NCBI GenBank assembly: GCA_025769875.1
Contig: JAGFNK010000141.1
Coordinates: 48,810 to 112,809, forward strand
Direction of reading: 5' to 3'
From: Russula earlei
Lineage: Eukaryota > Basidiomycota > Agaricomycetes > Russulales > Russulaceae
DNA length: 64,000 nt
Shown here: positions 24,915 to 36,715 of the stretch, piece by piece
How the letters are laid out: each line of letters begins with the position of its first letter
How positions within the stretch are numbered: position 1 is the stretch's first letter
Notes under the pieces: generated by a model
Databases searched by the model: none
What the model was told of the DNA's origin: nothing
The model's input: only the letters and a program-made list of their open reading frames with translations
Position numbers and translations under genes: made by a program

Positions 24915-25032
24915 CAGAAGAGGTTCTCTGGAGTCCATAAGTTGCTTGAGGTTGATGATCCCTTTGAGGGGATTCTGAGCAAGTCTGAAGGCCAGGCAAG
25001 CAACGCATGTTGCTTCCCAGCTGTTCCCACAT

Positions 25033-25997
25033 TGTCATGAACCATTCTCCGGAGAGGGCCCTTGAAGGACCCTTCCATATAGGAGGAAACCCAGCCTCTA
25101 TGGTGTCACCCTGTTCACTCAAGCAAAACGGGTGAGTAGAGGTGTCCACAATATCGCACGTGCATTGTCACACGAGCAATTCTTGGCACAATCGACATAC
25201 AGCAAGCCCCACTTAAAGGAAACCCTTTTAGCAATAAAAGACAATACTAGGACCTTCCTAGGGACCCTTTAGGATGACTATAAGTGCTCTACAATAGACA
25301 CTAACACAGTACCAAAGACCCTGCAACGCGTTATTAGACTAACTCTAATAACCATAGAACAAACTATAAGGCTATACTAGGGACCTTAATAGAAATATTA
25401 GGGTCGACTTTAAGGACCCTAATAGAACTATACAAGAGGCCTTATAGAATAACACTATTCCACTAACCAGACTACAAGTCCTCAAATGACCGGCCCTAAA
25501 CTAACTAACAGGAAGTGAATCAGGTGTGTGCATGTGTACTAAAAGCAGTGAACACGTGGACAGTGAAGGCTCTTACTCATCAAAAAGAACGTTCTTACTC
25601 AGCAGCTTACTGAGCATGACTGAGCATGCTCAGTAAGCGTACTCCGACTCCTTACTCATCACTCCAAGGTGCTTGATAACAAGGTTATAACTTGTTCCCT
25701 ATTTAGCAGTTCTCTTGTAGTATATAAGTGCTCAATAAAGTAGCAGTCAGTCCTCAGACTGTCCATTTGTTTATGGCACTCTCCATCCCTGGGATACTCC
25801 TTTAAGGACCGTCCCCTTGTGACTATCCTGGCCTCTTCTCTGCGTGACTGCTCTACTCTCACAGTAACAGTGCCTCTCTGGTATTTGTTACTACTCTGGA
25901 CTCTACTCCTTGCCCACGTGGTCTTGGACATCTATCGACTCGTCTTCAAGCTTATCCCTCGCTCTTGAACCAGATAGTTCAACAGTGAGTCTTGACA
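25033..25997 (+). mobile_element. Solo LTR, family 1, copy E (TSD CACAT)
   Basis: 965 bp, TGTCATGAACC to GAGTCTTGACA, flanked by CACAT (25028-25032 and 25998-26002). It lies in the opposite orientation to the ORF it interrupts. Confidence 0.9.
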
Positions 25998-26304
25998 CAC
26001 ATCTGGCAATTTCAAACCAAAGACCATAGATATGGCTTAAGGCCACTTTGGTGTTCCTCCAGGTGGTATAGTACCTGGTCCATGGTATGCCATCAGTACC
26101 TACTGCAAAGAAATTGAGGCCATCATCAAACATGGTCATGCTGGGAACATTTTTCTCTTGATCTGGAGGCAGCTCAAAGGGACACTTGAGGGCTGCCAAT
26201 GCTTCTGTAGATGGTTTGCTCAGTCCTTTGTACCTCCAGTCTCTGACTGTAGTCATGTTGGAAGTGAATTGATATATTCCTGTGAGCACATGGTTCAGGG
26301 TCAA

Positions 26305-28094
26305 GGATCTAGAAGGGATTGGCTTGTTCTAATGTCACTTGGGGGCAGTGTTGTGGACAAATCCATTCATGTGTGAGATGAGCACAAGAGAGTCAAGCAA
26401 GAAAACAAGTCTTCACAAAGTTCAGGGATCTCAGAGACAACACAGCACAAGCTAGTGTGTTAGACAGAGAGGAATCTCAGTTGAGTTGTCTTCACATCCA
26501 GAAGACAAGACAGTATGAGGAGTTTCAGATGAGGAGCTTGATAGCTCAGAGACAGATTGGTTCCAAGGAGTTAACCAGTGAAATTCACAGGAGAACAAGC
26601 CTAAGGCTTGTTCTCTTCAATGAGATGGTTTATATACATGAAGATACTATATCAAATAGTATTTTTCAGGTAACAACAAGTCAGTAGTGAGGCAATTGGG
26701 GGCTGGGCATGCAGAAGAGTCATTGTAAACATGAGTCAAGTAAATGAGTCATATAACACAAGTCAAATGCAAGACATGTCCAGGTTGGCTATCCCGGTTG
26801 CCAGTCCAGTCCAAGGTACAGGTTCCATGACAGTTGATGAGATGGAGAGGTAGATGTGGTTTAAGGAGTAGGAGTGAAGCAAGTTGCAGATGAATATGTT
26901 GGACAAGAACAGCTTGGATTCTACAAGAGACTAAGCTTAGGGCTTTGGTCTTGAAGTACTGGGCTTATAAATACAGGAGAAGCACAGCAATAGCTGTGCT
27001 TTGACTGTGCTACTAGTATAGTAGGAGTCATAATAAGTATGAGTCAAAGAAATAAGGCCACAAGTGAGTCAGAACCAAGTAATTGTGCTGCACAGTAGGT
27101 GTGCAGCATTGCACAGTCAAAACCAAGAAAGCAATATATAAGGCAGAAGAGATCACAAGATGTAAAAAGATCACAAGACCAGTAGGTAAAGGGACATATA
27201 AGGGCAAGCAGTCCATACTACAAAGTAAGAAGTAGAGAAGGAAGGAAAATGTTGTAATACAATCTATAATGTATTACCTAGATAAGATAAGCAATGCTAC
27301 TATCTAGGTATGAATCCATGCACATATGAGATATGACAAGTAATGTACCTCAGTATCATATGTGTAAGTGATCACTGAGGGGAATAAACTAAGTAAACTC
27401 ATTCTGCAGGCTATGCAAGCCTGCAACCATAGGTAATTTGGGTGTTCAGAAGGTAAATCACAGCTGATCATCAGCTGTGCTATCTATGAGATGAGATGTA
27501 AAGTATCAGAATCAGTAAGTAATGTAGGATCACATCATTAAATATATCAATCAAAGCCATTTCTCAGTCACCTGTGCATGCACACAATCAGCATCATTCA
27601 CCTGTGATTGATCTCAATTGCACATGTTCCTTAGGTGGGCAATCATGACAGCAACTATCTGGGCATGTGCTTTGCAATCTCTCTACTCCCAGTTGGCAAA
27701 GCCATTTGGGTCATTGCTGAGTCCAGTGTTGAGTATATCCTATTTATGATTTCTTTCAAGTCATTTACTTTGAATGTTTCCTCTATTTTAGCTTTCCATT
27801 GTGCATATGCAACTGTACCACCTTCAAAGATTGGGTGATCATAGCCATGTTGGCCACCCATGTAAGTATTTCCCACAGCTCCTACAGTGGGAACATTGCT
27901 GCTTCTCATTGATGGCAAGGGGACAACTTCTGCAGTTACTGTGGGGGTGCCCATGGCGTTTTGTTACACAATTTTGGAAGCCTTAGGAGTTCATGGAGTC
28001 AGGGATGGCCAGGTCTCATAATTGTTACCAAATGGTTTGGGGTCCAGAAGATGCCTGAACACCTGAACTATGGACTGCATGGTTTGCATCATGC
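26305..28094. other. Repeat-derived sequence with a gag-like fragment
   Basis: No intact gene. 26390-27250 contains TATA-like TTATAAATA and repeated GAGTCA/AAGTC text and may be LTR-derived. The minus-strand frame at 27655-27954 contains HPIFEGGTVAYAQWKAKIEETF, which has the general look of a retroelement gag start; this is a weak resemblance. Confidence 0.3.
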
Positions 28095-28431
28095 TGTCAT
28101 GAACCATTTCCCAGAGAGGGCCCTTGAAGGACCCTTCCTTATGAGAGGAAACCCAGCCTCTATGGTGTCACCCTGTTCACATGGACAAAAGGGGTGAGTA
28201 GAGGTGTCCACAATATTGCACATGCATTGTCGCATGAGCAATTCTCAGCACACTCGACATACAGCAAGCCCCACTTAATGGCAACCCTTTTAGCAATAAA
28301 GGACAGTACTATAGCCTCCCTAAGGACCCTTTAGGACGACCCTAAGTGCCCTACAATAGGCACTGATACAATACTAAAGACCCTACAACGCGTTATTAGA
28401 CTGACTCTAATAACTATAGAATGAACCATAA

Positions 28432-28984
28432 GGCCCCTTTTACCAACCGAGAATTCTTGAATCTTGAACTTGAACTTGGATTTCAGGATTTTCCGGGAGT
28501 GACAGGAGTGACAGGAGTGATCTAAGTGATATGATGTATATAATAAATTAATATGCAATTTTTTTTGTTGTCATTTGCATACTCACATATTTGGGGTTAC
28601 ACATGATGTGTCAGCGTCAAACTCGGAGTTGAGCAGTCCAACTCGAGCTCAACATCTGGGTGCTTGCAGCCCCATTTTCACCAGAGCTGCACATACAAAA
28701 TTTGCACAAAGATGTGCACCCACACATTGGTGACACATATTCTGCCTTATGACATGCTTGCAATACCCCACTTGGAAGGAGTGGAAGGAAGGGTTAGAAA
28801 AAATATTTTACATATCACATGTAAACCCAGCAAATCACACTGGAAAATAACTCATATTTGAAATGGACTCATATTAGTTTATTATGTCACTTACATCACA
28901 CCTGTCATTCCTGTCACTCCCAGAAAATCCCGAAATCCAAGTTCAAGTTCAAGATTCAAGAATTCTCGGTTGGTAAAAGGGGCC
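28432..28984. mobile_element. PIF/Harbinger-like MITE with about 84-bp terminal inverted repeats (TSD TAA)
   Basis: 553 bp, starts GGCCCCTTTTACCAACCG and ends with its inverse. The first 84 bases and the inverse of the last 84 differ at three positions only. Flanked by TAA on both sides (28429-28431 and 28985-28987). A 3-bp TWA duplication and a GGCC-type terminus suit the PIF/Harbinger superfamily. No coding sequence inside. Confidence 0.85.
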
Positions 28985-29523
28985 TAAAGCAATACTAAGG
29001 ACCTTAGTAGAAGCATTAGGGTCAACTCTAAGGACCCTAATAGAACTATATAAGGGACCTTATAGACAACTCTATTCCTTGGACCAAACTACAAGTCCTC
29101 AAATGACTGGCCCTAAACTAACTAACAGCAAATGAATCAGGTGCTTTGCACATGTACTAAAGCAGTGAACATGTGGACAGTAAAGGCTCTTACTCATCAA
29201 GAGAAGCCTTCTTACTCAGCAGCTTGCTGAGCATGACTGAGCATGCTCAGTAAGCACACTCTGACTTCTTACTCATCACTCTATTGTGCTTGATAACAAG
29301 GTTATGACTTGTTCCCTATTTAGTAGTTCTCTTGTAGTATATAAGCGCTCAATAAAGTAGCAGACAGTCTTCAGACTTTCTATTTGTTTACGGCACTCTC
29401 TATCCCTGGGATACTCCTTTAAGGACTGTCCCCTTGTGACCATTCTGGCCTCTTCCCTGTGTACTTGCTTGACTCTGCCAGTAACCATACTGCTTTGGTA
29501 TTTTGTACTGCTTTGGACTCTAC

Positions 29524-30486
29524 TGTCATGAACCATTCTCTGGAGAGGGCCCTTGAAGGACCCTTCCTTATAGGAGGAAACCCAACCTCTATGGTGTCAC
29601 CCTGTTCACACGAGCAAAAGGGGTGAGTAGAGGTGTCCACAATATTGCGCGCGCATTGTTGCGCGAGCGATTCTCAGCACAATCGACATACAGCAAGCCC
29701 CACTTAAAGGCAACCCTTCTAGCAACAAAAGACAGTATTAGGGCCTTCCTAAGGACCCTTTGGAACAACCCTAGGAGCTCTACAATAGGCACTAACCTAG
29801 TATCAAAGGCCCTACAATGCGTTATTAGACCAACTCTAATAACTATAGAACGAACTATAAGGCAATACTAAGGACCTTAGTAGAAGTATTAGGGTCGACT
29901 CTAAGGACCCTAATAGAACTATATAAGGGCCTTATAAGATAACACTATTCCCTAACCAAACTACAAGTCCTCAAATGACCGGCCCTAAACTAACTAACAG
30001 GAAATGAATCAGGTGCTTGCATGTGCACTAAAGCAGTGAACACGTGGACAATGGAAGCTCTTACTCATCAAGAGAAGCCTTCTTACTCAGCAGCTTACTG
30101 AGCATGACTGAGCATGCTCAGTAAGCGTCCTCCGACCTCTTATTCATCACTCTATTGTGCTTGATAACAAGGTTATGACTTGTTCCCTATTTAGCAGTTC
30201 TCTTGTAGTATATAAGCGCTCAATAAAGTAGCGGACAGTCCTCAGACTGTCCATTTGTTTACAGCACTCTCTATCCCTGGGATACTCCTTTAAGGACCAT
30301 CCCCTTTGTGACTATTCTGGCCTCCTCTCTGCGTGACTGTTTGTCTCTCACAGTAACAGTGCCTCTCTGGTATCTGTTACTACTCTGGATCCTACTTCTT
30401 GCCCATGCCGTCTTGGACGTCTATCGACTCGTCGTTGAGCTTACCCCTCGCTCTTGAACTGGATAGTTCAACAGTGAGTCTTGACA
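29524..30486 (+). mobile_element. Solo LTR, family 1, copy G, nested in LTR F (TSD TCTAC)
   Basis: 963 bp, TGTCATGAACC to GAGTCTTGACA, flanked by TCTAC (29519-29523 and 30487-30491). It keeps CpG-rich stretches such as GCGCGCGCATTG near 29647 that are mutated to CA/TG in the older copies. Confidence 0.9.
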
Positions 30487-30587
30487 TCTACTCCTTGCGC
30501 ACGCAGTCTTGGATGTCTATCAACTTGTCTTTGAGCTAACCCCTCGCTCTTGAACTGGATAGTTCAATAGTAAGTCTTGACACATGC

Positions 30588-31649
30588 GTGCATCAGATCT
30601 TGACTGTTTATGTTCCTTGATATTGCGTTCAGAACACATTGGTTGTATCTTTCTGTTGAAGCAATAGAGAAGCAATAAGTTGCATTGCTTCTGTTCCAGA
30701 TGTTCCTGTACTGCCACATGTGTTGTTTCTCTGATTGGGAAAGTACTTATGACACTGAGATTGCTACTAGGGAAGCACGTAATGCTTCCAGCACCAAGAT
30801 CATTTACACAGAAGCAACTATTGCGTCTATGAGCTGCCTTTGCTTATATAGCACTAGCCAGTACTACAGTAGCACAAACCTTATCCCTGAGGGCTATATA
30901 AAGCCCCCAGTTCATAGCAGTTGAGCCTTAAGCTCAACTTAGTTTGCCAATCCCAACAGTTGACTCCTACCCCATCTGCAGAACCCCTCTCATCTTGTTG
31001 CCATACTCCAGAAGGATATAACACTCCTTCCCCTCCACAAGTATTGCTTGCTTGACTCAAGCATATCTGCATTGGTAGGATGTGTTCATAGATGTGACCA
31101 TTGATCTTATTTAAGGCACTTTGGAGCCTTAACAATAATCTGTTGGAGCTATAGAATTGTAGCTCAGTCTTGTGTTACAGTATTAGCTTAAAGGAAGCTA
31201 TTGTAGCACACTGGGTTGGGACACACAGAGTCTGTGGGGCTTGATCCAAGGGCTGGTACATCAGGAAAATCACACATTTTTTTTCAACTTTTTTGGCTTT
31301 TTGGCTTTATAATGGTCACTCCTATAGTCAAAAGTTTGCAAAGTTCAATAGTGTTATCAAGGTGCCACATAAAGTCAAAAAAGTTGGAAAGGTTAATAAA
31401 GTTTGTAGAGTTAGTTAGGAGGCTGAAGGAGTTCATGTGCATGATAGTCAACAAAATGATTCACAAAATAAGACTTAAATGAATCAATATAACTGAAGTC
31501 TTTAGGTAGAAAGCCAGTACCATAGTGGGGTAAGATGTGTTCCATGATTCAGTGACCAGCCATGATTCACCTTACATCTTCCAGGGGGTTGAAATTTTGA
31601 CCATCCTTGGTCAAGCATCTTAATGCAAACATTTTGAGGCCTTGTGCAT
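30588..31649. other. Repeat-derived sequence
   Basis: AT-rich with no supported gene. 31140-31200 (GCTCAGTCTTGTG and following) resembles 13222-13290. 31270-31480 is rich in AAAGTT and TTTGGC and looks like a decayed repeat end. Confidence 0.3.
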
Positions 31650-34081
31650 CTAAATTGTCAAGGCAGCGTCGGTAGTGATGGAGTACACAATGGTGATGGT
31701 GAGTGTAGTGGGGGCAACAAAAGAGGCAAGTGGCAAGTGGTGATGGCAATGGCAATGAGAAGTGTTGCTGTGGCTGCTCTTGTTGTTGCTTTTGTTAGAG
31801 GCATCAGTGCAGTTGGGTGAGGCAATGGGGCAGCAAGAGTGAGGGCAGTGGTGAGAGAGGGTGGCAACACTGGAGGGTGAGGGTTGTGGGAGATGGAGGC
31901 GATGGAGAAGAGGGTGAAGGTGGTGGTGAGATGGCAGTGGACATGGAGGTGGAGGATGCATGGGGCAGCTTGCACAAGGGTGGCGTTTGTTGTCTTGCGG
32001 TGGCAGTGGCAGGGTTGTCTCCACTGCAGGTGGCAGCAGCAGACATGGGCAGTGACACGTGAGTTGACAGGGAGGTGATGTGAGAGGTGGTGTGCAGCAT
32101 GATGTCAGCATCAGCAGCAGTGGCTTCTCCTATGGTGGCAGCGTGGCTGCTGCTGCTGCCCCTTCTGCAGTGGTGCATGGAGGCTAAATTTGTGTTCAGG
32201 TTCGGGTGTTATGAACCAAGGCCAGGTCCTGGCCATATATTGTCCTATTTCACTCAAAAAAGACCTCTCTCACTTTGCATTGCCAACTCACTTCCGTTTC
32301 TTGGGCTACCCCTCCTGCAGTGCAAGATATCACCATTGCAAAGGCACTATAACACGACCAGGCACCCATTTCCTAATCGGGTAATCATCGCGTGGCAGCC
32401 ACATGGCCACCCAGCCACCAGGAACCTGAAACAGCAGCACAAACTCCTAGAAACTGTTGCATAACTCATCTGATGTCATCAAGGCTCCAATGACATCATG
32501 GCTGACTGAGCGACTCCACAGTGACCTCATAGGCTCACTAAGTGCTCCACAGTGACATCATAATGATGTCATCACTCCACAATGATCAGTAATATGCTCA
32601 GTAAGCCTGAAACTTGACACAAGTGAGTTTATGCCTCTGTAGTCCTATTGGGTGGTACCAAAGGGTCTAGAATAGTTCCAGTCCTTTGTAATCAACCCTG
32701 TACACAGTATATAAGCCCCAATGTAGCATGGCAGTCATCAGACTGTCCATTTGTGATACTCTCATCTTCCTGGGTACTCCCCTGTGACTGCTCAGTTTAA
32801 AGATTCCCCTCGCCTCCAAGGTACTCTTCAACAACCACCTTGTCTAAAGCCCCCTCGCTGCACTGGCCTCCAGTCTTCACCTCTGCCTCCTGCAACACAT
32901 ACCAGTCCCCATCTGGTACCTTCTAGTCATTTGGCTCGTCCTCTTGCTCAACGCTGCCTACACCGCATACCGTCTGTTCCAACCCTTGCCCACCTGCTCC
33001 TGAGTCCTTAGCGATCAGCAGTACATGTCTTGACATGGGGCCTTCTTGGTCTTTTGAGATGGTGCTGGTGGTGGGGGGTGGTGACAGTGCTGTGATGCTG
33101 AGTCAGGCAAATCTAAAATGGTGGTGGTGGATGGCAGTGAGGCTGTGGGTGAGACCAAGGAGGCGGTGGTGGTGTGATGACAGAGATGGATGGAGCAAAG
33201 GTGATGACAGAGCATGTGATAGACAGAGGGGAGACAGCAGTGGGCAATGTGGGGGCAACGGCTGATGGTGGGGACAGAGCAGTGGGGGCTGAGGTGGTGG
33301 CTGAGGCAATGGACAAGGCTGAGGGTGTGGTGGTGGCAGCTGACTGAGCCATGCCTGAGGCGGTGGGTGGCACTAAGATGTCAGTGGGCAAGCCTGAGGC
33401 TATGGGGGTGGCAGAGGGCAAGGCAAGAGTGGCAGAGGTGACAGAGGCAAGTGGCAAGGCTGAGATTTCTAAGGCAGGCAAGGTTGTGACTGGGGCTGAG
33501 GGGGATGAGACAACTGAGGGCATGGCAGTGGGTGAGGCAAAGGTGGGGGTGGCAGACAAGACTGCAAGGGCTGGTATGGTGGTGGCAGCTGGCTGAGCGG
33601 GGCCTGAGGCAGTGGGTGCTGAATTGCATGCAGCAAAGGTGACAATGGGCTAGTGCGGGGGTGATGCAGCAGCTATGACAATCGTGGGCAAAGCAGGGAC
33701 AGCAACCGGTGGTGCTACTGAGGGCATGAGGGGTGAAGCTAAGGCTGAGGCAGGCAGGACTGAGGACTCAGGGGCAATGGTGATGGGCATAGATGTAGTG
33801 GCAGAGGCGAGTGAAGCAGAGATGGCAGCTGGAGGGGCTGGGGCTGGGGCTGGGGCCATTGGGGTAGGTGGAGTGATGACAGAGGTGGACAAGACTGAGG
33901 TGGCGGTGATGACAACTGTGGGTGACAGAGAGATGGTGGTGGAAGCTGGTGACTGCGATGGAGGACAAAGCTGGGAATGGTGAAGGGGAAACAGAGGATC
34001 AGGACTGGGCAAGGCAGTTGAGGCCATTGTGAAAGGCTTGAGACACAAATGCATCGTGTGAGCTGGGGCATGGTGGTGCAC
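31650..34081 (-). pseudogene. Low-complexity Ala/Ser/Thr/Pro-rich ORF, split by an LTR
   Basis: On the minus strand two long open stretches (34081-33650 and 33629-33113) encode almost only A, S, T, P, L, V and I, for example PTPMAPAPAPAPPAA. A similar composition resumes beyond the LTR at 32207-33035 (32178-31804). The plus strand shows the reason: long GGCAGTGG/GGCTGAGG-type text. It could be the linker part of a transposon protein or simply expanded low-complexity DNA. Short frame breaks occur (about 33640). No domain is visible, so function is unknown. Confidence 0.35.
32207..33035 (+). mobile_element. Solo LTR, family 3 (near-matching TSD)
   Basis: 829 bp, begins TGTTATGAACCAAGG and ends ATGTCTTGACA. 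Flanks TCGGG (32202-32206) and TGGGG (33036-33040) agree at four of five positions. Contains TATATAAG at about 32708. Related sequence appears at 62036-62853. The termini resemble family 1 (TGTCATGAACC...CTTGACA), which suggests related elements. Confidence 0.75.
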
Positions 34082-35462
34082 ATGGTCAGTGGTGAGGGGT
34101 AGGCGATGCAGTCAAAGTCTTACACTAATTCTGGCAAGACTTTCTGTCTTGATGGATCTTTTTGGTACTTTACAAACTTTAGATTACTTTTTGGGCATTC
34201 CTAGCCTTACAGCTGACCTCCACACTGTAACTTTTCAGGCAGGGGGGCCTAGCCAAATGTCTTCTCACTTTTTGACTTTATTGACTGTATAATGTCTTTA
34301 TAAAGCTCAAAAAGTTCTATGTGAATTTCCTGATGTATGAGCAGAAGAGAGCAGGGGAGAGCAAGGTCATGCCCCAGAATGCAATGCACATGCACAAGAG
34401 AGAGAGAGAGTGTGTGTGTGTGTTCTTGAAGGAAAAGAGAAAGATCTTGAGGGAGTCAAAGTGTTCTTGGGCAGACAAGAGAGTTAGTGTGAATACAAGA
34501 AAGCTGATTCCATTCACTGAGCTGCTCAGCTACTGGACAAGATAGTAACTACTGATACTTAAATACAAAAGTGCTACTCCTCTGACTGCGAGTCCAAGAG
34601 TGCAGTATAGCATGGTGATGGCTGTAGGGATGAGAGGCTATGGGCAGCAAGCCCTCAGATCAAGTGGCAATGACATCTGTGTGTGCATCATCTGAGTCCA
34701 TATGTATGCCCATGGCAGGGGCAAGGATGATGCTTGAGAGATGATGACAAAAGGGGGGAGAGTCAGATTGAAAGGGAGTCAATGACAGGCAAGAGTGATA
34801 TGATGAAAGGGTGGGGAGCATGAGGCAGACAAAGACACTAGCGGTGCAGGGGATGGATGTGGATGAGGGAGCATGAGGTGTGGGTAAAGTTGGAAGTGAT
34901 TGAGCTGAGGTGTTGTTGCTGTTCCTGGGTGTAGAGTGGGGAACATGAGGGGATGAGGTTAAGAGGAGTGTGTGAGATGGAAAGAGAAGGAGTGGAAGGA
35001 GCAATGGGAGGGAGGATACATGGGCAAGGGACACACAGGAGGTGGAGGTAAGTGCAAGTCATGTGAGTTTCCCAATCAGCAGGCTTACACACCTTACACT
35101 ATAAAGGAATGTAGTGCTGACCTCAGTCTTGTGAATAAAAGACTGAGGGAAGATGAATGATAACTAATAATTCAAATTGTTTACATGTACAGGCCAGATT
35201 GTCCATTCATGCAGCACTAAGCAGCTGCACATCCAACACCAACATGTGATTCCATAGCTAACTGATTGGCTACCTTTCAAAGGTATGCAATATTATTTCT
35301 CCCTAGAATATATACAAAACTGATCCTTCCTCCAGACACCCCTCTGCTGCCTCACATGTCCAACCCCCAACAAATCAAAACTTAATTGCCACTGCTTGCA
35401 TTCATGTCATCCCTTGATGGACAGCACAAGGGAAAGCTCACCGAGGTGAGATCCTGAGCCAT
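34082..35462. repeat. Multi-copy repeat segment
   Basis: 34320-35050 is a copy of the segment seen at 6700-7250 (inverted) and 8350-9198, with GAGAGAGAGTGTGTGTG at about 34400 and GGAGTGTGTGAGATGGAAAG at 34965. 35095-35240 recurs at 13330-13480. No gene supported. Confidence 0.5.
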
Positions 35463-36074
35463 TGTTGTAATCTAACCCCTTGTCAGTTCGTCCATAATCT
35501 CTTTCATTATTGTTCTCTTTTGTCACCCTTGTTCCCTCGGTTACCGTTTCATCCCTTGATGCTGATGGTCACTTATTGTGTTTCACCTATTGTGTTTCAC
35601 CTATTGTGTTTCACTTATTGACAAGTTACTTTTGCTATTGACCCATCTTTATCTATTGTTCTGCTTATGGTACTGTACAGCCTCCCTACATACAGTATTT
35701 AAGTGCCTGTAGAAGCTGGGGAATGCCCCAAGCTTAGCTTTGTCCCATTTCCTGTCGCATCCCTTTGCTCTGTACTGTCTCTCAATCACAACTTGTGTTG
35801 TGCTGGCTTACGCTCTGCTGCTTGACCTAAGTTCATCACAAGGAACCTTCATGTTCCTCTTCCTCCTCTGCTTCTCCATCATCGTCCTCCTCTTCTGTGA
35901 AACCAGAAGATCAACTCTGTCTGCGGATAAGGTCATCCTTGACTTAGTCTTGAGACGCTAAACCCCTGAACCGGTCTCCTTGAGCCGGCCCCCACTGAAC
36001 CCTTGAACCAAGTCACAGGGACTTGGCCCCACTGAACCCTGAGCTAACGCTCTTATGGCCGCGACGCCGTAACA
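35463..36074 (+). mobile_element. Solo LTR, family 2, copy 3 (TSD GCCAT)
   Basis: 612 bp, begins TGTTGTAATCTAACC and ends GACGCCGTAACA. Flanked by GCCAT (35458-35462 and 36075-36079). Confidence 0.9.
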
Positions 36075-36079
36075 GCCAT

Positions 36080-36715
36080 CCAAGAAGGGAATGGTCAGCT
36101 CTACATTCAAGGTCATGTTATTGATGACCCATGTGAATGGGGCAAGCTTTCATATCCAAGGGTCAACAGCAATTTCCTGATTTCAGGTAAGTATGATCCA
36201 CCACATATAACAGACCTGTCCTGTTGGCTTGCATAATAAACAACTGCATTTTTTCAGCAGGTGTGCAAGGGGTAGGCAAGTGGGAGGAAATGTGAAGTGT
36301 GACAAACATAGTGCATGAATGCTGCCTCACACACAAAAAACACCAAAAGGTGCCCAACAGCAGCACACTGTTGCTCACTGCATCACTCTGAGCTACCCCT
36401 CCATTGTTTGCCATTGTTTGCTGCTGCCATACACAATGGCTCACAGACCACCATTGCCTCACCTCACCCATTCATGCATGATCACAATTGCTGCCTCAAT
36501 GCACACCTTGCCTCATCATTTTGATTTCATCTCTCTCAGTCTTCCCTATCCAGTCCTTGCCTGGCCCCATGAACTCAAGTGTGCCCTTCTTGTTCACTAC
36601 ACTTGTAAATAGTCATATCATATTATGTGTTCAGCTGTAGAGATAATGTAATCTTATCATGCTTGGGGTCAGCACCCTAAAATGTGGAAATTCAAGGGTC
36701 AAACCTTTTATTTGA
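36080..36715. other. Unassigned sequence
   Basis: About 640 bases without a supported gene; the longest open frames (about 100 codons at 36163-36471 minus and 36319-36612 plus) show no recognisable motif. Confidence 0.3.

Larger units (their letters stand above)
23588..26304 (-). pseudogene. Unknown ORF split by LTRs D and E
   Basis: Minus strand. The frame at 26304-26000 (contains FDDGLNFFAVGTDGIPWTR) runs into LTR E at FEIARC. If LTR E and one copy of its CACAT duplication are removed, the frame continues directly on the other side (GNSWEATCVACLAFRLAQNP, 25030-24920) until LTR D. Beyond D, with a one-base frame change, it continues as a Pro-rich frame (QSVTNCADQLTLQVSNDV at 23930 down to a stop at 23588). 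It is therefore an older coding sequence cut by two later LTR insertions. The protein family is not recognised; it is likely a transposon protein but could be a host gene. Confidence 0.5.
28095..30582 (+). mobile_element. Solo LTR, family 1, copy F, with two nested insertions (TSD CATGC)
   Basis: Begins TGTCATGAACC and ends AGTCTTGACA, flanked by CATGC (28090-28094 and 30583-30587). Two younger elements sit inside: a 553-bp MITE and solo LTR G. Removing both with their duplicated target bases leaves 964 bp, the family length, which confirms the reconstruction. Confidence 0.9.
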
